A DNA stretch of 64,000 bases from Fragilariopsis cylindrus CCMP1102 (Eukaryota; Bacillariophyta; Bacillariophyceae; Bacillariales; Bacillariaceae): the NCBI GenBank assembly GCA_900095095.1, contig FMBT01000323.1:62001-126000 (forward strand), read 5' to 3'. The position numbers and the translations under genes are program-made. Positions 21,443 to 33,245 of the stretch are shown here, piece by piece. The notes beneath the pieces were generated by a model, which worked only from the letters and a program-made list of their open reading frames with translations, was not told the DNA's origin and ran no database searches. Each line of letters starts with the position of its first letter. The stretch's first letter is position 1.

Positions 21443-22969
21443 ATGAAACTCATCTTTTCTGCTCTAACGGCAGCAACAGCATTATGTTTCGGTAGTGTAT
21501 CTGCTGCCGATCAACAACTTCGTGCAACACCATCTGCACAGCGTAGGATGTTAGTACCACCAGGATTTAATCCTGTTGCTGTTTCTGATGATGAAACATC
21601 ACCTGATGTTCCTGATGTTCCTGATGATGATGATGCAACATTTGCACCATTTGCTGCACCGATTGTTGATTTGGCCAATGCAACATGTGTACCATTATCA
21701 AATGTTTGTGACCAGACTAGACAATATGTTGTTGTACAATATAACAATACAAATGTGGACGGTGATATTGTAACCGTAATTGATTATGCTATTAATGCCA
21801 GTAAATTCTTACTTGATTCTGCATACGTATCCGCATACACACAAGCCACTGCCCCATGTGATCAAGTTGGTGCTGTTCGTGAAGTGTATGATGCAGAAGT
21901 TATTGCAGTCAATGAAACACAAAGTACATTCTTATTACGTGTTGATACCTATTCTAATGCTGCAAAAGATTTCTTTCAAGATCTACCAATAAATGATAAT
22001 TGTGGTATTGTTATTTATAATGAGACTAATACTTCCAACGTAAATTTTGATTTCGAGTCAGAACAACGTAAACTTCAAGAAGATACTTGTGATTGCACAG
22101 CACGTACAACTGCTGCTGATACTTTAATGTATTATAATGAAGCGATTGTAACATTATTCAATTCATCATCACTTGAAAATTATATGACTGGTACACAACA
22201 ATTATGTACAATTCCTAATTGTGAACCACCTGTTGGAGTATTTGCTACATACAATGAAACTGGTGTTTGTACTCGTGAATGTGGTTGTGATTTATGTAGT
22301 ACGCCATCTGCATCACCATCCGCTTTTCCAACATCAACCAATGAACCAACTAGTACTGATGAACCAACCAGTACTGATAACCCAACCAGTACTGAATCAC
22401 CAACTGGTACTGATCCACCAAGTGCTGCAACTAGTTCTCCAGCACCAACCGTTTTAACAACTGATGGACCATCAGGTGCTGGTGATACTGGTGCACCGAC
22501 AGTACCGACTTCTGCTGAAGCTACTGACCAACCATCAGTTTCTGGTGATATTTCAGATACTGACCAACCATCAGTTTCTGGTGATATTTCAGATACTGAC
22601 CAACCATCAGCTTCTGGTGATGCTCCAGAACCAACAGAACCACCAACACCTTCTGATGATACAACAACAGTTTCGGAGGCTCCAGCAACACGAAGAAGAA
22701 CCACCACAACAAGTACAAGTACCAGCGATCAGGCCTCGGCTCGTACGGAATTATTAGTCAAGAAAAAGAATTCGTCGTCATCACTTCCAGCAACAGATTC
22801 TGACTGTAGTGCCGTCACTGCGGAGAAAGATATCGAAATTGCTTTCTTAACAGCTACTGTCAAATCCTTAACAGCAACTATCGCACTCCTCAAAGATGAT
22901 ACTATCGGTGTTTTCGGTGAAAGAAGTCTTGGTGATGATGTTGATAATGCTGATACTGTTATCATCTAA
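21443..22969 (+). CDS. Secreted, Cys-containing protein with mucin-like Thr/Ser/Pro repeat stalk, 508 aa
   Basis: Single exon. The first ATG gives a clear signal peptide (MKLIFSALTAATALCFGSVS, cut near SAA). An RRML site follows at about residue 34, which could be a propeptide cleavage. Residues about 75-285 form a globular domain with about a dozen Cys and several N-glycosylation sequons (NNT, NAS, NET, NTS, NSS). This includes a CDCTAR segment and a CTRECGCDLC cluster. Residues about 290-430 are a stalk of TSTDEPTSTDNPTSTESPTG and then TDQPSVSGDIS repeats, likely O-glycosylated. The C-terminus has a Lys/Ser patch, an amphipathic heptad-like helix (EIAFLTATVKSLTATIALLK) and an acidic end. 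No enzyme motif is seen. A wall, girdle-band or mucilage protein is plausible by composition only. Confidence 0.8.
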   Translation: MKLIFSALTAATALCFGSVSAADQQLRATPSAQRRMLVPPGFNPVAVSDDETSPDVPDVPDDDDATFAPFAAPIVDLANATCVPLSNVCDQTRQYVVVQYNNTNVDGDIVTVIDYAINASKFLLDSAYVSAYTQATAPCDQVGAVREVYDAEVIAVNETQSTFLLRVDTYSNAAKDFFQDLPINDNCGIVIYNETNTSNVNFDFESEQRKLQEDTCDCTARTTAADTLMYYNEAIVTLFNSSSLENYMTGTQQLCTIPNCEPPVGVFATYNETGVCTRECGCDLCSTPSASPSAFPTSTNEPTSTDEPTSTDNPTSTESPTGTDPPSAATSSPAPTVLTTDGPSGAGDTGAPTVPTSAEATDQPSVSGDISDTDQPSVSGDISDTDQPSASGDAPEPTEPPTPSDDTTTVSEAPATRRRTTTTSTSTSDQASARTELLVKKKNSSSSLPATDSDCSAVTAEKDIEIAFLTATVKSLTATIALLKDDTIGVFGERSLGDDVDNADTVII

Positions 22970-25166
22970 AGTGCTGAAACAAAATAAATAAATTGATACT
23001 TGTCCTCTTCATAAAGAAATTGTCAAGCCAGCAAAAGGTTGCTATTAGTGCTCGAAACAAAATATATAAATAAACAAACAAATTGTGTGTGTAAATAAAT
23101 AAACAAATAACGCGAAAAAAAGAAAAAGAAGAAAGTGAATACGAAAATAAATAAATAAAAATAATACAAAAGCGTGTTAATTGCTGTACCTGGAATATAT
23201 TTTAAGATAAATAGTTAAATTTACTATTATCTATTTGTTTACTTACTTACTACCGTACAGCATTCTATTCTCTACTACTAACGTTACGTTTGATATGGAT
23301 ATCAGTCCTTTTTTCTTCTTCAAATCTTTGTACGTTAGTTGGCTACAGTAGCTAGATCTTTTATATATATCGTTGAATTGGATTCAGTAAGTTAGTCCGT
23401 TCGTTTCATACTACGGTACGGTATGAAGTTATAAGAATACAGCCAGTACCTGATAGTGGTAGAAGAGGGAAACTTGTACGAAGTCCAGTACCCCCTCCTG
23501 CCTGTATGTATCGAAGCCTATTTAGACAGGTCTCTTAGTAAAAGACGAATATTTTATTTTTATTTTTTAAAAACACGTCCAACATACCCGTTGATACTGG
23601 GTCCTGTCTTAATAAAACAATAACAATAAAAATTATCGCATTAACTAATATAACAGTAATAGAGACATCTGTACCAGTACTTTATCTATTACTCTATTAT
23701 TCGATTCGCAATCCTCCTCCCTTATGCACCTCTTGTGACATTTCGAAATTCGACTCTTTATGTATTCGCACCTCTCTAGAAAATTCCCCATCCAACCAAA
23801 TTAAAGCCAACTAATTATCCCTGATTAACCGTATTTATATCTATAATCCGATACTTTATTTGTATTGATTCGACCAGTACAAGTGGAGCTCCAGTTAATA
23901 ACATTTCCCATTGTCATGTCATGATGATGGGATAATTTTCCATTTCAATTCTTAATGCACATAAAAATTATAAAAATGGGGGTTATAAAAAAGGGGTTTT
24001 CCATTTTTTAAATATAATACAAAGAGGGGAACTTAAAAGTCGTAGAACAAAAAACTTCGTTAGATTCCATTCATTCACGACGTCGCTTTCCACGAATGAG
24101 AAACAACGCGAGGAACGACACTCAGCCTTCACTCAACTAAAACTTAACACGACAAACAATCAAAATCATGTAACAATAATATCTTCGCTCATTTCCTCCT
24201 TTCCCTTTAAAATTATTAAACTTCTTAGTGAAGAGCCCAACCGACAACCGACATCGACATCGACATCGACCAAGACAAGCGCTCTACTGTACTCTCTTCA
24301 ACAACGAGTTTTTTCTTCTTTCGATTCATTCATTCTTTTCTTTCCCGAAGACACTCCACACAAAACTTCAACTTACAGGCGCATGCATCATCACCCGAAC
24401 AATTCTTTCTATTCAGGCTGGGATGCCGGGGAGGCGGCTAAATGGACACGCGAATAATAATCAAACATAACAGTAGTAGTTAAAGAGAGGGAGAGATCAA
24501 TATACCTAACCACTATCGCACAACTTAGCCTTCCTCGCAGTAGGAGGCTACCAATAATTATTTACTCATAAACGCACAATTTTTGCTGGACAATAATTCG
24601 CGTAAAGAAACGGAACACCGGGTAATAAACACTCTGGCACGACCACATTGTGTGGCATTCTCAAATCCGTATGGGAGCCTTTTCCTCTATTTTCACTCAC
24701 TCCAACATGGAAAATATTTACTAGGATCCCGCCCGGGTTCACCACCATGTTCAGTTTTTAAAGAAAAGGGTTCAGCACATTATTAGAGAAACTTCAACCT
24801 GATATAGGGGCAACGACGTAGCTCGTGAATAAGAGGAGCAAATTAGCCAACCCAATGGCGCAATTCAATTCAATTCAATTCAACGTAGTGCAGAGCGCAA
24901 TTGGGATCGTAGGTACTAGTAGGATGAGTAGGGACAACGGAATTACGGACGGAGAATGATGTGGTAAGTCGAAAATATACCACAATAGTAGAGATTTTCT
25001 ACGTGTAGAAAGAGGAGATATGATATTATGTTATGTGTGTGTGTGTGTGCGTGTACGAGTGGGTGTACGAGTGGTGTCTTTATTGTGTTGTATACTGTTA
25101 TTTTTTTAAATTATTATATTATGTATTTTTTTTTTTCCTTATTTATGTATTTTTAATTTTTTTAGT
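22970..25166. other. Intergenic, no gene seen
   Basis: Follows the mucin-like stop. Repeated AATAAATA and AAACAAAT tracts at 23040-23165 probably include its 3' UTR. At 24,230-24,780 there are short frames and a slightly GC-richer stretch (CATCGACATCGACATCGACC, GGATCCCGCCCGGGTTCACC). No protein or structured RNA could be supported. A (GT)n tract lies at 25036-25050. Confidence 0.45.
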
Positions 25167-28100
25167 TTAAAAGTTTTCAGAATGAACAATTAATTTACAT
25201 TTACATGCTTTACCATCTAAATGTTTTTTTGTAAATTGATGTTGTGCCGTTACTTCCTTTGCCATTGTTTGTAAATCAGCAGTAATGGCTGGTGAACCAC
25301 AAAAGAATACACCAACAGATTCACCACGACTTACTTTACTTCCACTATTTTTATCATTATTTGTTTGAGCATGTGCTTTTGCCATTGCCTTTAAGAAAAT
25401 GTGTCTCCAATCTGGTCGACCACATTTGAAACTTAAATAATCCTCTTGTTTTGTAAATGATCCTCCACGATTATTATTCTGATTTTGAATTTCAGTAAGA
25501 CTATTAAAAGATGATATTCTTACAAATTCACTTTTACCCATCAAGTCAGTTATTATTTCTTCTTCTCTACCACTAACGTCCTTCAACTCGGGCTTTTCAC
25601 GTGTACCATAAAATTCCATTGAAAATAATTTAGAACCAAGTGGTGGCATAAGACTTTTTGCAGCAAATCTCATACCAGAGTAGTATTTATTGATTAATAT
25701 ACCTTGTATGGAACACATTTGATTACTACCACTATCGAAACTGTTGTTGTTGTTGTTGTTGTTCGTATTATTATCCTTTGGTGGTTTTAATGTAGTATAA
25801 AATATATGAAAAATACGGATGGCATGTAGTACAACAACAACACCAAAGAGATAAAAATATGTTGTATTATTTGCTCTTTGACTGTAACTATTAGGATACA
25901 TATATCCAATTAACGATATCCATAATGCAAATGAATCAACAACAATAATACATACTTCTAACCAAAATTTAAATAATCGTATATACAGATATGGTCCTAC
26001 TACAATTGTTGATACAATTACATTACAACCATGGACAATCAAGGCTATAATTGACATAAACGAACCAAATAAATTTGCACCATCACTAAAAGTAAACATT
26101 TGCATAACAATAGCAATTGTTTCCCCCATAACAAAAAATAACAATAAAAACATTGATATTGTCACTGATTCTAATACCCTTTCAATTTTAATACTGATCT
26201 TACGTAACATTGTTTTTTGTTGATGTTGTTGTTCTGATTGTTCTTGTTCCAGAAGAGTGTGTTCATTCAATTCTTCGTTATTATCTTCATCATAGGTGCT
26301 GTACGACGTATCATCACCTGTTAGGGTACTACCTTCTAATGATTTCTTTCCAAGCGTTGTTGATGTACCTTTTTGTATCAAATATTTCCATATAGACATT
26401 AATGGTGTAACACCAATACCTGATCCAATAACAATAATATGTTTATATTCAAAATAGTTCATTCTTGAAAAAAAGAAAAAAATGCGCGAAGGAATGGGGG
26501 TGAGAGGGAAACTAGCAATTTTCATATAAATGTTTATCCATGTCTGAACAAGATGCCCTGAGATGAAGACTTTCACTTACGCTGGTGCACCGTGTGGACC
26601 TCGAATTGATATTTCTGTTTCTTTTATGGCCTTATTGAGATCAAATGCTAATGCATAATTATATAATGCTTCTGTCCATCGTCCTGTTGATTTAATATAA
26701 AAAACTAATTTCTTTGTTTTCTTTTTCGGTTTCGTTCCTGCTTCGATATAATTACTTTGGACCCAATTGTTGAACTCACTAATATCTAGATCATCATCTG
26801 ATGGTGCAGATGCAATAGTAAATGGATGCCATTCAGTTGTTGATATTGGTGAAAATTTCAATTCAGCATATTGTCCTGGTGTATAATTAAAATTTGATGG
26901 ACATTCTATAACTAATTCTGTTATATGTTCACCATTATCTTCATCATGACATGTCCATTCTAAAACTTTGGTTGTTTTAGTTTTAGATCTTCTCATTGAT
27001 ATATCAAATATATATAACAACAATGGTAACAATTGTACATAAAGAAATATTGGCGAACCTTTACACGTGCCATGTAATATCAAAAGAGGGTATGCAGTTG
27101 CAACACCACCCATATGAAAAAACCAAAACCAACGAAAGCCTACTCCTGTTTTACGAAAGAATGGTAATGTTGTTACATAAAATGTTGAAAAGATTATAGC
27201 CAATAATGTTCCTGTCATTAATAATTGTGTTGTTGCAAAACCATCTTTACCAAATGTCCATGCACGGAAATTGTTTTCTAAAACAATACTTTTTGTTGAA
27301 TAGTTTATAATTTGGGGTATAGTATGTGTTAAACACCCCATAACAATTATCCAATATGCAACAGTTTTATGATATTTTGGCATAATGTTATCAATAGGGA
27401 AACTGATTGGTATAATAGGTGCAATATACGTCCTAGTCATAGTCCATAAATATTTACATGCTGTAATCAACAGTAAAGCACAATTAAATGTAACCAGACG
27501 TCCACCAGCACGTGCAATTGGTAACGTATATTTTAATACCTGGTTGTCTGTATTGAACCCACCCATTGGCGTGAATTGATATGCACCATAACAACCAACT
27601 AAAATTTGCATTGCTATAAATAATATATATAATGCAATTTCCATACCATGATTATAAAAATATACTTCTAATCTTTGCACTTTCATGGCATTTGGATTAG
27701 TTTCTATTCTAAAATTTTGATTTTGTTGTTGTCCTTTTGTTGCAGCAAATCCTTTACGTCTTGAATGACCATTACGACGTAATACTAGTCTTCGTCCGAC
27801 AACACCAGTCATTAATTGTGTTCTTTTTCGTCCAACAACACCACCAATACGTGGACCAAAAGAAACGATACCACTTGATTGGCGTCTTTGCTGATTATGC
27901 TGCATCGACGGTGATGATGTAGGAACATCAGATGGTGATGCAGATGGTGAAACGGACGTAGGTGTGGATGTGGACGGTGAAATCGACGGTGCTAATGAAG
28001 GACTATCAGATAGCACACCACTTGGTCTATGGCTCGGACCACTACTAGGAACAGAGGTTGGCCCAGCATTTGGTAGGAAACTTGGTACAGTATTATAATT

Positions 28101-29351
28101 TTTATAGCGTGGAAGAAAAAAATCATCGGTATCATCATCATCATTATCATCATCGTCAGATTCATTTATATAAAAGTTATCGTTATCGTTATCGTTATCG
28201 TTGTAACTACCTGATCCAAAAGAGAATCGTTGGGGTTGTTTTGGTAGTTGCTTTCCAGACACAGACCTACTCTCTTCATCTTTTAATGATGCGATCCTAT
28301 CTTCGTTACTGCTTGTTGCTTTATCAGCAGACACAGACCTACTCTCTTCATCTTTTGATGATGCGATACATAACTTAATATCAGTAGGATCGATACTGAC
28401 ATGTGCATCGGTACTTTGTTTAATCTTAGTCGTCGTCTTCGACTTTTTCTTCTTCGACTTGGTCTTTTTTGTTTTCTGCTTTACTTCAGTTGTATTATCA
28501 GCAGGCGTACTGCTGCTACTGCTACTGTTCTTCTTTGACCTTTTCTTCTTTGGGGGTTTCTCTTCGACTATTTTACCATCGCTATAAGTAGTTGTAGTAG
28601 AAGTTGATTCCCTCTTTGTTCTCCTATTGGACTGCGTGTCAGACAAAGTTGTAGCAGTAGCAGTATCAGCAAAAGGAGAGATTTTTGATTTTGTGGATTT
28701 GTTCGACTTAGTTTTAGTCAATGACTTAGCAGACTTTGTTTGCTTAGGAGGAGATGCATTATCGGACTGCGTACTAGACAAAGTTGTAGCAGTAGCAGCA
28801 TCAGTAGCAGAAGGAGAGATTTTTGATCTCGCGGATTTGTTCGACTTAGTTTTAGTCAACGACTTAGCAGACTTTGTTCGCTTAGGAGGATATGCATTAT
28901 CGAACTGCGTGTCAGACAAAGTTGTAGCAGTAGCAGTAGCAGTAGCAGAGCTTTTTGTTTTCTCGGATTTGTTCGACTTAGTTCTGGTCAACTTAGCAGA
29001 CTTTGTTCGCTTAGGAGGAGATGCATTATCGGACTGCGTGTCAGATGTAGTTGTAGTATTTCCTTTCTTCGAAGTAGATGAGGACGAGGACTTCTGCTTG
29101 CTTGCTGGAATGTCTGCCAAAAAGTCATTATTATTATCGTCGTCTACTTCTTTAATAGTAGACTTTTTAGCACTCTTTTTCTTTGTTGACAACTTTTTCG
29201 TTGTTTTCTTCTTCTTCTGTTTCGCCTTTTCGTCTTCCTTTTTATTCTCCAACGATTGCTGCTGGATAACAGCATCAGTACTAGTACTTATAGCAGTAGG
29301 TTCTGACATTATATCGCGTTCTGCTTGTTGATGATAGTACAAGCTACTCAT
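25167..29351 (-). CDS. Ferric reductase / NADPH oxidase-like flavocytochrome with Lys/Ser-rich N-terminus and extra membrane helices, 1355 aa
   Basis: Exon 1 is 29351-26581 and exon 2 is 26463-25167. The GTAAGTG...TTCAAG intron splits an Ala codon. Residues 1 to about 390 are Lys/Ser/Thr-rich with three imperfect repeats (PPKRTKSAKSLTKTKSNKS). Then comes a diatom-style PSxxPS linker (about 430-485). From about 570 there is a ferric-reductase membrane domain with two haem-ligand pairs: YHKTVAYWIIVMGCLTH (His 661/676) and FHMGGVATAYPLLILH (His 746/760). The FAD motif is HPFT at 842 and the NADPH motif GSGIGVTP at about 936. CGRPDWR and FCGSP follow, and the protein ends in HSENF, as NOX/FRE proteins do. 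Directly after GSGIGVTP an insertion of roughly 200 residues carries four or five more hydrophobic helices. It should move electrons from NADPH across a membrane to Fe(III) or O2. No EF-hands are seen, so ferric reductase is somewhat favoured. Confidence 0.85.
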
Positions 29352-29993
29352 GGTGTGATTATTATTTTGGTCTGTTAATTTGACCGTGATGGTGCGTGCG
29401 GTTATAGGAGGAGCTGAGCGAAATTATGAGTTAATCTTGTGTATTATTCGTAGAGAAGTGTAATTATTACGTGAGCAGTTGAATGATGTCAGACTTTTAC
29501 TGTACTTTGCCTTGTCATAAAAGTAATGATTAGCGAAGAAGTAGTGACTCGTCAGCTTTTATTAAGTACGTGAGTTAGTTACTGTACCCTGTATGCTTGG
29601 CGGTGTTACGACTTCTATTTTTCTGTCCATTCCAAGCTATGAGCTTCTTTTGACGTTCATATATGATCCATTGAAAGGGTGGATGGCTTAACAAGATTAT
29701 CCTGAAGTTAACTATTGTATTATCGATACATAGAATAAAATAGTGAACTTTAGGAGAACCTCGTTAAATCACCCACTTTTCCAATACACCTTTATTAATT
29801 TAATAGGGTGGTACCCTTAAACGTTTTATCTGATAGCAGCTCAGCTGCCTGTATCTGTTCAAGAGAGAAGCAAGAAAGAGAAGGATGATATTTTGCATAT
29901 ATTATTAGTAGTCCGGTTACCAATTACATGATTACTACGTGTGATACATCTTATCCGAGTCATAAAAGTTCTACATAAATGTCAGCTTTTACT

Positions 29994-30215
29994 GCCTCAC
30001 CGTCGCATTACTTATTCTGCATTAGCACAGAACGCCGCATGCAACATTAATACCAATTACCGTACCCCAGAAGAACCCACACACAGAAAGTAGTACCGTT
30101 TTTAGCCTCACCGTCGCATTACTTATTCTGCATTAGCACAGAACGCCGCATGCAACATTAATACCAATTACCGTACCCCAGAAGAACCCACACACAGAAA
30201 GTAATACCGTTTTTA
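29994..30215. repeat. Tandem duplication, 111 bp x 2
   Basis: The unit begins GCCTCACCGTCGCATTACTT and ends TACCGTTTTTA. The copies at 29994-30104 and 30105-30215 differ at one position seen by eye (AGTAGTACC versus AGTAATACC), so the duplication is recent. Confidence 0.9.
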
Positions 30216-30387
30216 CTGCTGTGTACCTGGTTTTCTCGCGATTGCTTGTGTCAATTTTTGTTGTTGTTGTTGCTTGGGCGGTTTCAATTAAAATTTTTAC
30301 TTATACTTAAAATATACTGTATCTCATCATTTTTTTGTGATACTGTATAAGATATTATTAATGTCAATAGAACAATGTATGTCAAAA

Positions 30388-30428
30388 AAAAACTTCAATG
30401 ATATTACAATAATATCATTGAAGTTTTT
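30388..30428. repeat. Perfect 19-bp hairpin with 3-nt loop
   Basis: AAAAACTTCAATGATATTA at 30388-30406, loop CAA, then the exact complement TAATATCATTGAAGTTTTT at 30410-30428. It lies between the 5' end of the FRE-like gene and the 3' end of the DnaJ gene. It could be a processed small RNA hairpin, a recombination hairpin or chance foldback. Confidence 0.85.
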
Positions 30429-31180
30429 ATATTTAAACAGTATAATTTTTTCGGTTCATTCTTCTTTTATTGGCGCTTCATTAATTAAGTAATTATTTTC
30501 TAAACGACCATCCCTTACTTTAACGCACAGTTAGTAAGTTTGTATCGCGTGTAGTTTAATAAACACACCCACTTTAGCTACTTTGTAGTCTATTAAACAA
30601 GATTATTTAGTAAAAGCGTAGTACTTCCTTCTGCGAGCGCTAATAATTGGCAGTATAATTTTTGGTGGCGTAAGAGAGCCTTTTGAACGCGAAACGCGTG
30701 CGATGCGTGTGCTCTCTCGTCATTCAATTATTTTATTATTGTGTTGCGTTTTTTCTTCTTCTTTTTTAATTATGGTGCGCTATCAAAGAGAACAGCATAC
30801 TAATCGCAATACTTGACATCAAGTCAAGCAAGAACTTCTCTATCATCATCATCATCTATCATCTGGCCAAGTCAAAGGATCCGACCAGACATCTCAACTG
30901 ATTACAGCTACTATACTATACTCGGTCCTCCGCATGCTGACGGGAGCTCCGAACCCGAATGAAGTCGACGAGCTGGCATGATCCCCAAAACATCGCTAGT
31001 CGCAACGACACGGTTTCCTTCCTCACCAGTAACAACAACATTCCCAGGGGTAATAATCTCAAAATTCCATTGCTGCTACCAAAGAAACAAAGCTTGATTG
31101 ATTCGATTTCGATTCCTTTTTGAGGATTTCTGTTATTCATTTTAGTATTTTTTTAAACTAGTTTGATAGTACAAGTACTA

Positions 31181-33245
31181 CTACAGTTCATCGTTTCCAT
31201 TCTTCTCAGTGTCGTAATCATTATCTTGATCATCATCATCATCTTTTATACATACACCACATGTTAATGGACATACTTCATTCATAAATATTGCATTACG
31301 TTGACATTCTTGATTATTACCCACAGCATTCCAAAATGTACAATGACCACTTTTATCATAACAGTGTCGTAATGGTATAGTATATATTGTACGTATGTCG
31401 GATATAATGGTGATTGAATATAAACAGGTATTACTATGTAATTTATACCGTCCTGGTGAATCCTTTCTGGTATCAGTTTGTACATCCCGTACCCACCATT
31501 CATGGGATAACATTGTAGTTAAAGTAATACTTTCACCGACCTGAATAATATTTTTTAATTTTGCAGTATTATCATGTATCCAATATACTGAATTTTTTTA
31601 TTTTTATAGGAATAGAATAGAATACAAAGAGAATGAGTGAATGAGTTAAGTGAGTGACGGAAAAGAAGCAGAAAGAGAGAGAGAGAGAGACAGAAAAAAG
31701 GAAAAATGATGATAGATAACAACACAGTCGTTTTTTTTTCCCTTTCCTCTTTCTTCTTGTAATACAGCACAGTATAGTATAGTATAGTATAGTACAGTAC
31801 TGTATAGTATAATGCAGTACAAGTGCAGTACTGCTGTGATATACTGTACTGTACTTCTTCCGTGCATTGCAAACGGAAAATTTGCGTACGGTACGAGCAA
31901 GCAAACAAGCAAGCAAACAATCGCTAGTAGAGGGATGGATTCCCTTTGAGATCCATCATTTCGATTTTTGTTGGTTCTTTTTAAGCCCGTATTGTACGCA
32001 ATTAATTTGCGTAGTTGCTTGCACACGGAAGGATGTCGTTCAGTTCAGTCCAGTATCGTTTTTTAATTATTAAACTTAAACTTAGATCATACTAAAAAAC
32101 TTCAACTTACATTCAATTGGTGAATTATGATTATTCAAAAATGTTACTGGAACTTGTAAATTTGTCCAGACCCATTTATCAAATATATCTTGTTCATCAG
32201 TTTGAAGACGACGATTATTTGCAGTATTATCTCCACCTCCGCCTCCACCTCCTAACTCATTAAATTTTGTACCACGTTTTCCAAATATAAATATAGGATC
32301 TTTTAATTGATCACCTGAAGGTATTTGAAAAAATTCGGTAATTTTGTTGGAACGATGATATCGTACTACAGTGGTTTGTAATAAATCTTCCCACCAGATC
32401 CCTTGTGTTGATTTTGCCGCGAATGGCCAGGGATAGACCATATCATTCATGACATGTTCCTCAAGTGGTGGTGTATAAAAACAAAGTAATAAATTACGTT
32501 CTAATACTGATACTCCGTCAACATCATCAGTGATAATTGTTTCTAATTGTTCCAGAGATACAATATGTAATAATCTGGATTGGGCTTCTTTGACATCAAA
32601 TCGATCTTTTAATTTTGGACGTTGATATCGTTGTCTACTTTGACCACTACCGTGACCACCTTGACCAGTATTCCATTTAAATTGCCAATGAAATCCATTA
32701 TTTCCACTACTACCAAATCCATTATTTCCTGCTCCACCACTTCCACCATTACCACCAGATCCTGTATCGGTAGCAGATCCAGCATGACCAGTTCGATCAT
32801 AGTGTTGACGACTACGTACATCACTTAATACTTCAAAGGCATGGACGACTTTTTGAAATTGTTCAGCTGCTAATTCTTTTGGTACATCTTTATTCTTATC
32901 TGGATGTGTATCTAGTGCCTTCACACGATATGCTTTTTTAATTTCATTGATTGTTGCTTTCGAGGAGACACCTAATATTTTATATAGATTTGTTTCTGTT
33001 TTTGTTTTTGTTGCTGCTTCAACGAAAAGATCACAATGTAATGATGGCGATGATGATAATGATATTATTAAAATAATAATGAGCAGAAGTTGCAGAGAAA
33101 TACCGCAACAATGATTATTGTTATAGCGAGTACGAGTACGAGTACGAGTACGACGATGATTACTACTCTGATGCCGACGATGATGACTAATAATACGATC
33201 ACATTGACGACGACGACGATGACGCCGTCGACAATAAAGGATGTT
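31181..33245 (-). CDS. Signal-anchored J-domain protein with VHL-beta-like and ShK domains, about 510 aa (start unresolved)
   Basis: Exon 33245-32111 joins exon 31587-31181 through a GTAAGTTG...TTCAG intron that splits a Leu codon. After an Arg/His-rich stretch and a hydrophobic signal (LQLLLIIILIISLS) comes a full J domain: TNLYKILGVSSKATINEIKK, then the HPD signature in THPDKN and AFEVLSDVRSRQHYD. A Gly/Asn linker follows, then a folded region (LLLCFYTPP, YPWPFAAKS, IFIFGKRGTKF) of unknown type. A VHL-beta-like domain is next (VTFLNNHNSPIELYW, then VGESITLTTM and LSHEWWVRD). A C-terminal ShK domain has six Cys (HCYDKSGHCTFW, ECQRNAIFMNEVC, LTCGVC). A lumenal ER co-chaperone of Hsp70/BiP is the natural reading. 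No in-frame ATG precedes the J domain before an upstream stop. The ATGs at about 33,255 are in another frame, so the start is either in an unseen exon or hidden by an indel in the CGTCGT repeat. Confidence 0.8.

Larger units (their letters stand above)
29352..31180. other. Intergenic with tandem duplication, hairpin and a lone MITE-like end
   Basis: Besides the 111-bp duplication and the 19-bp hairpin listed separately, 30623-30643 (ACTTCCTTCTGCGAGCGCTAA) resembles the terminal repeat of the element at 41313-41673. A 74-codon frame at 30916-31140 (minus) has no recognisable family and is not called a gene. Confidence 0.5.

Noticed and set aside
22180-22707. 175-codon minus-strand frame
   Set aside because: Antisense of the Thr/Ser/Pro repeat stalk of the secreted protein; repeat DNA opens several frames.
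24560-24790. GC-richer stretch considered as a structured RNA (snRNA or tRNA)
   Set aside because: No cloverleaf, Sm site or known snRNA core could be found on either strand.
28627-29331. 234-codon plus-strand frame
   Set aside because: Antisense shadow of the Lys/Ser-rich repeats of the FRE-like protein.
30916-31140. 74-codon minus frame (MNNRNPQKG...)
   Set aside because: No family, no introns linking it to the DnaJ gene; too short to support.
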